Source: Metapseudomonas otitidis
GTDB lineage: Bacteria; Pseudomonadota; Gammaproteobacteria; Pseudomonadales; Pseudomonadaceae
Assembly: GCF_900111835.1 (NCBI RefSeq)
Contig: NZ_FOJP01000032.1
Coordinates: forward strand, 1 to 39,322
DNA length: 39,322 nucleotides
Reading direction: 5' to 3'
Made by a program: the position numbers and the translations under genes
Notes under the pieces: generated by a model
The model's input: only the letters and a program-made list of their open reading frames with translations
What the model was told of the DNA's origin: nothing
Database searches by the model: none
Shown here: piece by piece, positions 1 to 8,600 of the stretch
Position numbering within the stretch: position 1 is the first letter of the stretch
How the letters are laid out: each line of letters starts with the position of its first letter

Positions 1-380
1 GAGGTTTGCGCAACCGGCGTACTGGACAAATCACGAGCCGCGTCCAGCAATTGCCGGGTAAGGCTCTCGTCCCGCTGCGAAGGCGTGGTCACGACACATT
101 CTTTCCCTGCCTGGATCTGAACGCCCAGGCTCTTGTCCGCCTTGAAGCCGGCCATCATGAAGCCCATATCGCCTACCCCCACACCCAATGCCTTGGCGGC
201 CTCCGCTGCCTGGGAAAAGTCGGGCGCAGTCTTCAGGCAGATTTCACGGAACGCCTGAATAGCGGCAGAGGGTGTGTCATTGGAAGTAACCGGAGGAATC
301 ACCGGGCCTTGATTGGAACAGGCAGCCACCAGAGCGACGGCTGCGATAAGAAAAGTACGCTTCATATTCTTTATACCCAT
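1..380 (-). CDS. Putative lipoprotein, 3' end beyond the window
   Basis: This minus-strand frame is open to the left edge of the window, so the C-terminus is missing. Reading from the ATG at 380 (or the inner ATG at 365, which gives a more typical short Met-Lys-Arg signal peptide) there is a hydrophobic stretch ending in Val-Ala-Ala-Cys, a good lipobox, so the product is probably lipidated and exported. An AAGG lies 9 bases upstream of the 380 start. The mature part contains two further cysteines and a Gly/Met-rich stretch. I do not recognise the family. It lies downstream of the small minus-strand genes of the accessory island. The plus-strand frame over the same bases looks like an antisense shadow. 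Confidence 0.65.
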   Translation of the reverse strand, partial: MGIKNMKRTFLIAAVALVAACSNQGPVIPPVTSNDTPSAAIQAFREICLKTAPDFSQAAEAAKALGVGVGDMGFMMAGFKADKSLGVQIQAGKECVVTTPSQRDESLTRQLLDAARDLSSTPVAQT

Positions 381-414
381 TGAATTCAGCCTTAAGCCCC
401 TACCACAAAACCAT

Positions 415-780
415 CTACTCAGACTTGCCCTCAAAATAAATCAAGAGACTTGGCTTACGACTAGACAGCTCTTCTTCCAGCCTAGGAATGAGCAGGGAAG
501 CGGAATAGTTGTTGCATTTTACAAGCAATTTACCCGCAACTTCAGAAATATAGAAATTGTGGTAAAAGGCACTTGTTACCTCGCTCGTTATGCGCCTAAC
601 AACCTCAAGAACTTCCTGATCAGAGCTTTCCACCACTAAATACCCCCAAACGGGCGGTATGAACATCGCTTTTGAAATATCAATCTCCTGTATCAAAACC
701 CCACAATTGGTACATCTTACTGGGTCTGTAGACTCCATAATACAGCTGTGACACTCATACAAATTCGGAGACCTTTTCAC
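415..780 (-). CDS. Zinc-ribbon protein of 121 residues, candidate orphan immunity protein (copy 1)
   Basis: The 121-residue product opens with a Cys-x2-Cys ... Cys-x2-Cys zinc-ribbon knuckle at about residues 10-28, followed by a mixed alpha/beta region ending in Phe-Glu-Gly-Lys. It is clearly paralogous to the product of 1626-1991: same length, same cysteine spacing, shared IPPVWG segment and shared C-terminus. The start codon is GTG, with a purine-rich GAGAAG just before it. Two diverged small paralogues without signal peptides, in a low-GC minus-strand array near a toxin tail, suggest immunity proteins of a polymorphic toxin system. That role is inferred from context, and no toxin gene is attached to this copy. 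Confidence 0.65.
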   Translation of the reverse strand: MKRSPNLYECHSCIMESTDPVRCTNCGVLIQEIDISKAMFIPPVWGYLVVESSDQEVLEVVRRITSEVTSAFYHNFYISEVAGKLLVKCNNYSASLLIPRLEEELSSRKPSLLIYFEGKSE

Positions 781-1016
781 TTCTTCTCAACCTCGAATAG
801 ACAAAAACAGACACACAATCCCCTAAGCCAACACAACAACAAGCCAACCAGAGAAATATAATCTACAGTCTGCCAAAACCCTTGCAATCCAAAAAACAAA
901 AAACCTCACACAGCATGCAACCGCGTTACCACATAGCTAGCAGAAGAGCAGGGAAAACTAAAAACAAGAAGAACAAAAATCACTAGACCATTAACTCAGC
1001 AAACCACTGCTGAATC

Positions 1017-1412
1017 CTAATAGTAATCGAGCCAATCGCTAGATTTTATCCCTCTCTTACTGATAAATTCCTGATACTTGGCCCTATGCCGCTCTGCGCT
1101 GCCCTCAATAGCGATTGGAACAAAGCCACCCCCTCTCTCTTCCACCGACATTGAAATCACTTTGACTACTCTCTGCACGCCACTTGTCATAACGCCACAA
1201 ACTCTAGCTCGGTGAAATATAAAGCTATTACCTCCTCCCAATGGAAAAATCCGCTCCAATACCGAGAAAATTATTTCTGGCTCAGACACTTCTATTCTCT
1301 GAGAGCTCTCGCAATTTTCAACCTGCTCGGCCTGATCAACCTGAACAAGATACAGCTTAAAATCAATTATTATCAACCACCCAGTTACTAAAACAGAACC
1401 GCCTGCCGTCAT
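1017..1412 (-). CDS. Hypothetical protein of 131 residues in the immunity-like array
   Basis: This minus-strand gene starts at an ATG preceded by AAGAGA at about 5-6 bases. The first 25 residues are fairly hydrophobic but lack a convincing signal-peptide charge pattern. The rest is acidic in the middle and basic near the end, finishing in Trp-Leu-Asp-Tyr-Tyr. I do not recognise the family. It lies between the two zinc-ribbon paralogues and is separated from each by AT-rich gaps of 213 and 236 bases, so it is probably a separate cassette and not part of a tight operon. It may be another immunity protein; that is inference from position and size only. Confidence 0.5.
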   Translation of the reverse strand: MTAGGSVLVTGWLIIIDFKLYLVQVDQAEQVENCESSQRIEVSEPEIIFSVLERIFPLGGGNSFIFHRARVCGVMTSGVQRVVKVISMSVEERGGGFVPIAIEGSAERHRAKYQEFISKRGIKSSDWLDYY

Positions 1413-1625
1413 ATTTATCTCTTAATAGTCAAACAGTGAAAACCAAGCCTCCAACCCCACACTTCGACAGAAGCCTCTAAATAATCCGGACACCATACAA
1501 ATCCTTCCAACACCCACAACCAATTTAGACATAAAGATCTACTTAAGCAGAGCTCTCCCTAACCCTGTAGACAAGAAAAAATCCTGACCCTATTTTCAAA
1601 AACGGCAGGCACTGAAGTTGACCAC

Positions 1626-1991
1626 CTACTCCGGCTTACCCTCAAAACAAATTACGATATCTGGCCTACACCCACGCAGTTCATCTTCCAACCTAGGTAT
1701 CAGTTTAGCGGCAGCAATCTCGTTGCACTCTATTACTAGAGCTCCATCCACTTCAAAAGTAGAGAAATTCTGATAGAAGCGATTCGTCACCTCATCTATC
1801 ACACGGCTCACAGCATCCAGCTCTTCTTGATTAATGTCATTGATTACCACAACACCCCAAACAGGCGGGATCACCATCGCCCCTGAAAGATCCAACTTCC
1901 TGATTAAAACCCCACAATTCGTGCATGTTACTGGATCTTTAGACCCCATCAGGCAGCTATGGCACTCATATAAGAGCGTTGTTTTTTCCAT
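1626..1991 (-). CDS. Zinc-ribbon protein of 121 residues, candidate orphan immunity protein (copy 2)
   Basis: This is the paralogue of the gene at 415-780. The Cys-x2-Cys pairs sit at about residues 10-13 and 23-26, the IPPVWG segment follows, and the protein ends in Phe-Glu-Gly-Lys-Pro-Glu. The ATG start has AGAGGTGG and AAGG upstream. By eye the two copies are identical at roughly half of positions, with conservation spread along the whole length, as expected for duplicated and diverging immunity genes. Upstream lies the unexplained 445-base stretch 1992-2436, which may hold decayed remnants of an associated toxin. The function is inferred. Confidence 0.65.
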   Translation of the reverse strand: MEKTTLLYECHSCLMGSKDPVTCTNCGVLIRKLDLSGAMVIPPVWGVVVINDINQEELDAVSRVIDEVTNRFYQNFSTFEVDGALVIECNEIAAAKLIPRLEDELRGCRPDIVICFEGKPE

Positions 1992-2436
1992 TAACCTTTT
2001 CCACCTCTAATCAGAATAGGGGCAACTGCAGAAGGCTAGAGCATAGGTCACACCGAGCTCGAGCGTCCGACCTAGGTAATGCTGTTTTTGCTATCGATCC
2101 AGCGGAGGTACATTGATATTGCCTGCCGAAGACAGCAGAGTTCTGCTTTGGATCAAGGAGGCGTTAACAGCCAAGTCATATTGGTGGCGAGAACGCTTGA
2201 ACGAGCGAGCGATCCGAACCACTTTGGTCAGTTTTTAACTAACAATCAGCAGTGCCTAAAACCAACCAAGAGCGCGAGCACTTGATAAGCAATAATTAAC
2301 CTTTACCCCATGCTTCGACTTAACTCACGAAAAAACCTGGATCCACCATTATAAACTTCACGTCATTGCCATTGTAATAAATTTTAGTTTTACAGGCGCA
2401 TGAGAACCTTAGTCGCACCATCTAAGAAATGCTTGT
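1992..2436. other. Gene-poor stretch with possible decayed coding remnants
   Basis: No convincing intact gene. On the minus strand, 2091-2230 is a short open frame without a start. It ends in a TAG at 2091-2093, about 100 bases upstream of the zinc-ribbon gene at 1991, and its last residues (Ser-Ser-Ala-Gly-Asn-Ile-Asn-Val) faintly resemble filamentous-haemagglutinin repeats. The plus-strand frame 2079-2285 looks random. The rest is AT-rich and featureless by eye. The most I can say is that this could be the degraded tail of a second exported toxin. Confidence 0.3.
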
Positions 2437-2802
2437 TCAGCCCCATCTGAAATCAGGCTCTATTGAATACCGAACCCCAGCAGAACCAAGAATATCTTTA
2501 ACTCGTAAAACATCAACTGCTTGACCGGAGAACACTACAAAACGCCCCCCTTTAAGAGCCTTTCTAGCCTCCAAAAAATTTAGGCCTGACACTTCAGCAA
2601 CAGCTCTTATATGAGCCACGCTCTTAACCCCCCCATCACAGAGGACATAATATTCTTGTTCATCAACCCTGATTTCTGGAATCTGCGTAGTAACCAATGA
2701 CCAGTCACAATTGACACACTTTAAACCTTGAGCACTTCCCTCATTAAAAGCCTCTAAGCGTCCGCCACACACCTCACATGCAAGAGAAGACATTTTTTCC
2801 AT
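2437..2802 (-). CDS. Zinc-ribbon plus L7/L12-like domain protein, probable immunity protein of the adjacent toxin remnant
   Basis: The product has 121 residues. Residues 9-33 hold two Cys-x2-Cys pairs (a zinc ribbon). The C-terminal half has an Ala-Arg-Lys-Ala-Leu helix and an Asp-Ile-Leu-Gly-Ser-Ala-Gly-Val motif resembling the C-terminal fold of ribosomal protein L7/L12, an arrangement seen in small uncharacterised bacterial proteins. The ATG start is preceded by AGGGG at 6 bases. The toxin-like C-terminal fragment ends at 2860, only 57 bases upstream on the same strand, which is the usual toxin-then-immunity order. The immunity role is therefore the best guess, although the toxin is now only a fragment. 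The N-terminal cysteines have a different context from those of the two 121-residue paralogues. Confidence 0.6.
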   Translation of the reverse strand: MEKMSSLACEVCGGRLEAFNEGSAQGLKCVNCDWSLVTTQIPEIRVDEQEYYVLCDGGVKSVAHIRAVAEVSGLNFLEARKALKGGRFVVFSGQAVDVLRVKDILGSAGVRYSIEPDFRWG

Positions 2803-2859
2803 TATGGTCCCCTAGGACTGAATACTTGAACTTACCTTGCTTCAAAAGATCTGGCGTAT

Positions 2860-3006
2860 TTACAGTGGAGATCTTTTATCTAATGATGCGCGCCGCGCAA
2901 CCACCATCTTCCCATCACAATAAGCCCAAACTAGGTTGGTAGGCGCCTCAACCGGAACGCCCATTTTATTGGCCAAATTCTGAGCAAAGCCGCTATCACA
3001 AGCGCC
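2860..3006 (-). pseudogene. C-terminal fragment of a polymorphic (Rhs/CDI-like) toxin
   Basis: Read on the minus strand, this 48-codon frame begins abruptly at about 3006 and ends in TAA at 2860-2862. It contains Ala-Cys-Asp-Ser-Gly, then FAQNLANKMGVPVEAPTN, then a Val-Trp ... Asp-Gly-Lys segment. From memory, this pattern of Cys-x-x-Gly, Phe-Ala-Gln-x-Leu-Ala, Gly-Val-Pro-Val, Ala-Pro-Thr-x-x-Val-Trp is common at the extreme C-terminus of Rhs-repeat and other polymorphic toxins. There is no start codon and the upstream sequence switches to an acyl-CoA dehydrogenase remnant on the other strand, so it is a broken gene. The likely cognate immunity gene follows at 2802. Confidence 0.6.
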
Positions 3007-3008
3007 TG

Positions 3009-3397
3009 ATGAACGAGACTTGCCAGCGCGCCGCCGCCCACAGCGAACTGGACGCCCTGCGCCAACCGCTGGAGCAACTGCTCGCCCGCCTCTCCAGCGT
3101 CACCCTCGCCCTGCTCGGCGACCTGATGCAGGGCAAGGTCGCCCAGGCCCTGGCCAACTCCGCGCTCTACCTCAACAGCTTCGGCCACGCCGTCATCGGC
3201 TGGCGCTGGCTGGAACAAGCCATCCGCGCGCAGGAAGGCCTGGCCAACGGCAACCCGCCGACACCGAGTTCTACAAAGGCAAACTGCAGGCCGCCCGCTT
3301 CTTCCTCACCTGGGAAGTGCCCGGCGTCCACCACGCCCTGGCCATCCTCGAAGCCCGCGACGACACCTGCCTGGGCATGCAAGCCGACTGGTTCTGA
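3009..3397 (+). pseudogene. 3' remnant of an acyl-CoA dehydrogenase gene, frameshifted
   Basis: The frame from 3009 encodes the alpha-helical C-terminal extension of the large Pseudomonas acyl-CoA dehydrogenases, with a LYLNSFGHAVIGW segment. At about 3258-3270 the reading frame shifts. The correct continuation in the other frame gives Phe-Tyr-Lys-Gly-Lys-Leu-Gln-Ala-Ala-Arg, then Leu-Glu-Ala-Arg-Asp-Asp-Thr-Cys and a final Trp-Phe before the TGA at 3395-3397. The catalytic and FAD-binding domains are absent, so no enzyme can be made. From memory, an acyl-CoA dehydrogenase gene lies next to cvrA in P. aeruginosa (PA5020), so this is probably its truncated orthologue, cut by the event that placed the toxin/immunity island here. 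Confidence 0.8.
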
Positions 3398-3416
3398 GTC
3401 CAACCGGACCTTTCAC

Positions 3417-3442
3417 GCCCCGCGCACATGTGGGGCTTTTTT
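3417..3442 (+). terminator. Rho-independent terminator of the former acyl-CoA dehydrogenase gene
   Basis: A GCCCCG/TGGGGC stem with an 8-base loop is followed directly by six T residues, 19 bases after the acyl-CoA dehydrogenase stop codon. It has survived although its gene is broken. Confidence 0.7.
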
Positions 3443-3806
3443 ATGGCTCGCGGTCAGTCTTCAGCCTTCAACAGCACATACGCCTCACCGCCAGCCCGGT
3501 CATGGGCAAGGATGAATACCTGGAAACGTCCCAGAAGCCTTGAGATCGCCCGTACAGCAACCGACAGCGAGGGGAAGAACGTCCCCCGCCCTGCGGAACC
3601 CACTCATCCGCCCCACGGCCCAACACGCCGACCAACAAGTCGAAAACGTCCCCGCGCCCGTCAGACCCGTTCCAAAAAACCTGCGGATCATGGCCAAACT
3701 GTGCTTGCGGGCCGTTGCGGTCGGCAGGTTAGAATCCGGCTGGCATGCACGCTGCATGCACCTTTTCGCCCCGCCCTCGTACCCCCTTTGCAGGAGTTCC
3801 GCCAAC
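3443..3806. other. Intergenic region before cvrA with a possible small minus-strand ORF
   Basis: I see no recognisable gene here. On the minus strand 3454-3603 is a 49-codon frame (GTG start at 3603, TGA at 3454-3456) with a plausible composition: a basic helix, then Phe-Gln-Val-Phe-Ile-Leu-Ala-His-Asp, ending Lys-Ala-Glu-Asp. It has no clear ribosome-binding site and could be the 3' end of a lost gene or chance. The cvrA promoter should lie in this region, but no strong -35/-10 pair stands out. Confidence 0.3.
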
Positions 3807-5555
3807 GTGGATGCAACCACCATCAACAGCCTGTTCCTGATCGGCGCGTTGCTGGTGGGCATGAGCATCCTCGTCAGCGCGTTCGGCTCGCGCTTCGGCA
3901 TCCCGATCCTGGTGATCTTCCTGGTGGTCGGCATGCTCGCCGGCAACGACGGGCCCGGCGGCATCGTCTTCAACAACTACCCCCAGGCCTACCTGGTGGG
4001 GAACCTGGCCCTGGCCGTGATCCTGCTGGACGGCGGCCTGCGAACCCGCGTCGCGACCTTCCGCGTGGCCCTCTGGCCGTCACTGTCCCTGGCCACGATC
4101 GGGGTGCTGATCACCGCCGGCCTGACCGGCGTGGCCGCCGCCTGGCTGTTCAACCTGAGCCTGCTGGAAGGCTTGCTGATCGGCGCCATCGTCGGTTCCA
4201 CCGATGCCGCAGCGGTGTTCAGCCTGCTGGGCGGGCGCGGGCTCAACGAGCGGGTCAGCGCCACCCTGGAGATCGAGTCCGGCAGCAACGACCCGATGGC
4301 GGTGTTCCTGACCATCACCCTGATCGAAATGCTCAGCAGCGGCGAGACCGGCTTCAGCTGGAGCTTCCCGGTGCACATCGCCCAGCAGTTCGGCCTGGGC
4401 GCCCTGCTGGGGCTGGGCGGCGGCTGGCTGATGCTGCAGCTGATCAACCGCCTCACCCTCGCCAACGGCCTCTACCCCTTGCTGGTGGTCGCCGGTGGCC
4501 TGCTGGTCTTCGCCGTCACCAACGCCGTGGGCGGCAGCGGCATCCTCGCCGTGTACCTGTTCGGCCTGTTCCTCGGCAACCGCCCGATCCGCTCGCGCCA
4601 CGGCATCCTGCACATGCTCGACGGCCTGACCTGGCTGGCGCAGATCGGCATGTTCCTGGTGCTCGGCCTGCTGGTCACCCCCCATGACCTGCTGCCCATC
4701 ATCGTCCCGGCGCTGGGCCTGGCGCTGTGGATGATCCTCGTCGCCCGCCCGCTGTCGGTGGCGGTGGGGCTGATCCCCTTCCGCGCCTTCCACAACCGCG
4801 AAAAGGCCTTCATCGCCTGGGTCGGCCTGCGCGGCGCGGTGCCCATCATCCTCGCGGTGTTCCCGCTGATGGCCGGCCTGCCCAACGCCCAGCTGTTCTT
4901 CAACGTCGCCTTCTTCATCGTCCTGGTATCGCTGGTGCTGCAGGGCACCAGCCTGCCCTGGGCGGCCAAGCTGCTGCGGGTGACGGTACCGCCGGAGCCG
5001 GCGCCCATCTCCCGCGCCGGGCTGGAGGTGCACCCCACCAGCGAGTGGGAGCTGTTCGTCTACCGCCTGGGTGCCGAGAAGTGGTGCATCGGCGCCGCCC
5101 TGCGCGAACTGAAGATGCCCGAAGGCACCCGCATCGCCGCCCTGTTCCGCGGCACCGAACTGCTGCACCCCTCCGGCTCCACCGTGCTGGAAGCCGGCGA
5201 CATCCTCTGCGTGGTCGGCCACGAACAGGACCTGCCCGGCCTCGGCAAACTGTTCAGCCAGGCCCCCCAGCGCGGCCTGGACCTGCGCTTCTTCGGCGAC
5301 TTCGTCCTCGAAGGCGACGCCCAGCTGTCCGCCGTGGCCGCGCTCTACGGCCTGCGCCTGGACGACATCGACGGCAGCCAGCCCCTGGGCCGCTTCATCG
5401 CCCACGAGATCGGCGGCGAGCCGGTGGTGGGCGACCAGGTGGAGTGGAACGGCCTGACCTGGACCGTCGCCCTGATGGAAGGGAACAAGGTGCGCAAGGT
5501 CGGCGTCAGATTCCCCGAAGGTCACGCCCGCCCCGGACCGGGCCTGTTCCTCTGA
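3807..5555 (+). CDS. cvrA: K+/H+ antiporter CvrA (NhaP2), CPA1 family
   Basis: This 582-residue inner-membrane antiporter exchanges cytoplasmic K+ (and possibly Na+) for protons and helps with osmotic and pH adaptation. The first 390 or so residues form about a dozen membrane helices with the CPA1 motifs GSTDAAAVF (about residue 130) and [11 protein letters not shown] (about residue 157), which carry the ion-binding aspartates. A cytoplasmic TrkA-C (RCK_C) regulatory domain follows at about 400-485, and a CorC/HlyC-type domain ends the protein at about 500-578. The GTG start at 3807 is chosen because AGGAG lies 10 bases upstream and the N-terminus Met-Asp-Ala-Thr-Thr-Ile-Asn fits the family; the frame is open further upstream but that part is not protein-like. 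The next gene, mscK, is also osmotic. Confidence 0.93.
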   Translation: MDATTINSLFLIGALLVGMSILVSAFGSRFGIPILVIFLVVGMLAGNDGPGGIVFNNYPQAYLVGNLALAVILLDGGLRTRVATFRVALWPSLSLATIGVLITAGLTGVAAAWLFNLSLLEGLLIGAIVGSTDAAAVFSLLGGRGLNERVSATLEIESGSNDPMAVFLTITLIEMLSSGETGFSWSFPVHIAQQFGLGALLGLGGGWLMLQLINRLTLANGLYPLLVVAGGLLVFAVTNAVGGSGILAVYLFGLFLGNRPIRSRHGILHMLDGLTWLAQIGMFLVLGLLVTPHDLLPIIVPALGLALWMILVARPLSVAVGLIPFRAFHNREKAFIAWVGLRGAVPIILAVFPLMAGLPNAQLFFNVAFFIVLVSLVLQGTSLPWAAKLLRVTVPPEPAPISRAGLEVHPTSEWELFVYRLGAEKWCIGAALRELKMPEGTRIAALFRGTELLHPSGSTVLEAGDILCVVGHEQDLPGLGKLFSQAPQRGLDLRFFGDFVLEGDAQLSAVAALYGLRLDDIDGSQPLGRFIAHEIGGEPVVGDQVEWNGLTWTVALMEGNKVRKVGVRFPEGHARPGPGLFL

Positions 5556-5685
5556 TCACGACGATTGCAGCTAAGCTGCTGCCGGCAGCAGCGACCTGAT
5601 CAACGCCGCGTGACCGGGCACCACAACCGGCCCGCCACGCTGGCATAAGATTCACCGCAACCAACCAGAGCCGCCCCACGCGACC

Positions 5686-8600
5686 ATGCCCTCCCTGCGC
5701 CCCTTACTCACTGCCGCCCTGCTCAGCCTCTGCCTGCTCGGCCCCGGCGCCCACGCCGCCGCCCCGCCCAGCAGCTCCGAAGTCCAGCAGAGCCTCGACA
5801 CCCTCGCCGACCGCAAGCTGCCGGAGGCCGAGCAGAAGGCCCTCAAGGCCATCCTCGAACAGACCCTCACCCTGCTGGAGAACCAGGCCGACAGCGAAAA
5901 GCGCCTGGCCGACCTCAAGCGCCAGCTGGCCGAGGCCCCCCGGCAGATCAGCGACGCCCAGCGCGAGCTGGCCCGCCTCAAGGCCACCCGCCAGGTGCCG
6001 GTGAGCGAGCGCTACGCCAAGTCCAGCCTCGCCCAGCTGGAGCAGGTGCTCAGCCAGCGCAGCACCCAGCTCTCCGACGGGCAGAAGCAACTGGCCGAAG
6101 CCAACAGCCTGATCATCACCGCCCAGACCCGCCCCGAGCGCGCCCAGGCCGAGATCAGCAGCAACCAGGCCCGCACCCAGCAGCTCAACGCCCTGCTCAA
6201 GGTCGGCAAGGACGCCGGCAAGCCCATCAGCGAAGAGCTGCGCGACCAGTACAACGCCGAACTGGCCGCCCTCGAAGCCCAGACCCAGCTGCGCCGCCAG
6301 GAACTGGCCGGCAACAGTCTGCTGCAGGACCTGGGCAACAGCCGCCGCGACCTGATGGTGGAACGCACCCACCGCCTGGAGCAGGAAAGCCAGGACCTGC
6401 AGTCGCTGATCAACATCAAGCGCAGGGAAAGCTCCGAGCAGACCGTCGCCGAACTCTCCCGCGAGGCCCAGAAGGCCACCCCCGACAGCCTGCTGGCCGC
6501 CGAGAGCGCCACCAACCTCAAGCTCTCCGACTACCTGCTGCGCTCCACCGACCGCCTCAACGAACTGACCCAGCAGAACCTGCAGACCCGCCAGCAACTG
6601 GACACCCTCAGCCAGGCCGACCAGGCCCTGGAAGAGCAGATCAGCGTGCTCAAGGGCAGCCTGCTGCTGTCCAAGATCCTCTACCAGCAGAAGCAGGCCC
6701 TGCCGCACCTGCGCCTGGACGCCAACCTCGCCGACGAGATCGCCGACATCCGCCTCTACCAGTTCGAACTGGGCCAGCAGCGCGACAAGATGGGCAACCC
6801 GCAGGACTACGTCGACAACCTGCTGGCCCGCCAGCCGCCCGAGCAGGTCACCCCGGACCTGCGCGAAACCCTGCTGGACCTGGCCACCACCCGGGTCGAA
6901 CTGTTCGACCGCCTGGGCCGCGAGCTCAACGCCCTGCTCAACGAATCCATCACCCTGCAGCTCAACCAGAAGCAGCTCGCCACCACCGCCCAGGCCCTGC
7001 GCAACACCCTCGAAGAGCAGATGTTCTGGATCCCCAGCAACAAACCGCTGGACCTGGCCTGGCTCAAGGGCGCCCCGCAGCACCTGAAGACCCAGCTCGC
7101 CGAACTGCCCTGGGGCGAAGGCGTCACCGAACTCTGGGAAGGCCTGGTGGACCGCCCCTGGCTGTTCATCCCCCTGCTGCTGCTGATCGGCGCCCTGCTC
7201 TGGCGGCGTGGCTGGCTGTACAGCAAGCTCAACGACCTGCACCGCGACATCGGCCACTACAAGCGTGACAGCCAGATGCACACGCCCCTGGCGCTGCTGC
7301 TCAACGTGCTGCTGGCGCTGCCGGTGACCCTGTTCCTCGCCCTCTGCGGCCTGGCCCTGCACATCGACGCCCGTGGCCAGAACGCCACCCTCGGCTCCGC
7401 CCTGCTGGAGATGGCCCTGGCCTGGCTGGTGTTCTACACCCTGTACCGCATCCTCGCCCCGGGCGGCGTCGCCGAGCTGCACTTCCGCTGGCCGCGCCCC
7501 CAGGTGGCGCTGCTGAGCAAGCAGATCCGCCGCCTCGGCGTGGTGGTCATGGCCCTGGTGGCCGTAGTGACCGTCGCCGAGCACCAGCCCCAGGCCCTGG
7601 CCGACGACGTCATCGGCATCATCGTCGTGCTCACCTGCTACGCCCTGATGGCCCTGGTGCTGAGCAACCTGCTGCTGGCCGAACCGATGCGCGAGCAGAC
7701 CTCGCCCTTCCGCCTGCTGATCGGCATCGCCTTCACCCTGCTGCCCCTGGCCTTCATGGTCGCCGTGGGCTTCGGCTACTACTACACCTCGCTCAAGCTC
7801 ACCGACCGGCTGATCAACACCCTCTACCTGCTGATCCTCGCCCTGCTGATCGAAGCCGCCTTCGTCCGGGGCCTGGCCGTGGCCGCCCGCCGCCTGGCCT
7901 ACGCCCGCGCCCTGGCCAAGCGCCAGGCGCAGACCAAGGAGAACGCCGAAGGCGAGGAAGTCGCGGTGGAAGAACCGGTGCTGGACATCGAGCAGGTCAA
8001 CCAGCAGTCCCTGCGGCTGATCCGCCTGGCGCTGCTGGGCGGCTTCATCGCCTGCATGTACCTGGTCTGGGCCGACCTCATCACCGTGTTCGCCTACCTC
8101 GACCAGATCACCCTCTACCAGTACGGCGCCGGCACCGGCGACGCCGCCACCCAGGTGCCCATCAGCCTGCTCGACGTACTCGGCGCGCTGATCATCGCCG
8201 GCATCACCGTCGTGCTCGCACGCAACCTGCCGGGCCTGCTGGAAGTGCTGGTGCTCTCGCGCATGAAGCTCGCCCAGGGCAGCGCCTACGCCACCACCAC
8301 GCTGCTCTCCTACGCCATCGCCGGGCTCGGCTTCGTCAGCGCGCTGTCCACCCTCGGGGTCAGCTGGGACAAGCTGCAATGGCTGGTGGCCGCCCTCTCC
8401 GTGGGCATCGGCTTCGGCATGCAGGCGATCTTCGCCAACTTCATCTCCGGCCTCATCCTGCTGTTCGAGCGCCCCGTGCGCATCGGCGACCTGGTGACCA
8501 TCGGCACCGTCACCGGCACCGTGAACCGGATCCGCATCCGCGCCACCCACATCACCGACAGCGACCGCAAGGAAGTGATCGTCCCCAACCAGACCTTCCT

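Noticed and set aside
6-383. A 125-codon plus-strand frame at the window start
   Set aside because: The minus strand of the same bases encodes a lipoprotein with a clear lipobox, so this is its antisense shadow.
2091-2230. Filamentous haemagglutinin repeat fragment
   Set aside because: The resemblance rests on fewer than ten residues and a stop lies upstream in the frame; not enough to call.
2079-2285. A 68-codon plus-strand frame
   Set aside because: Composition looks random, there is no ribosome-binding site and no family; it is recorded only within the gene-poor stretch.
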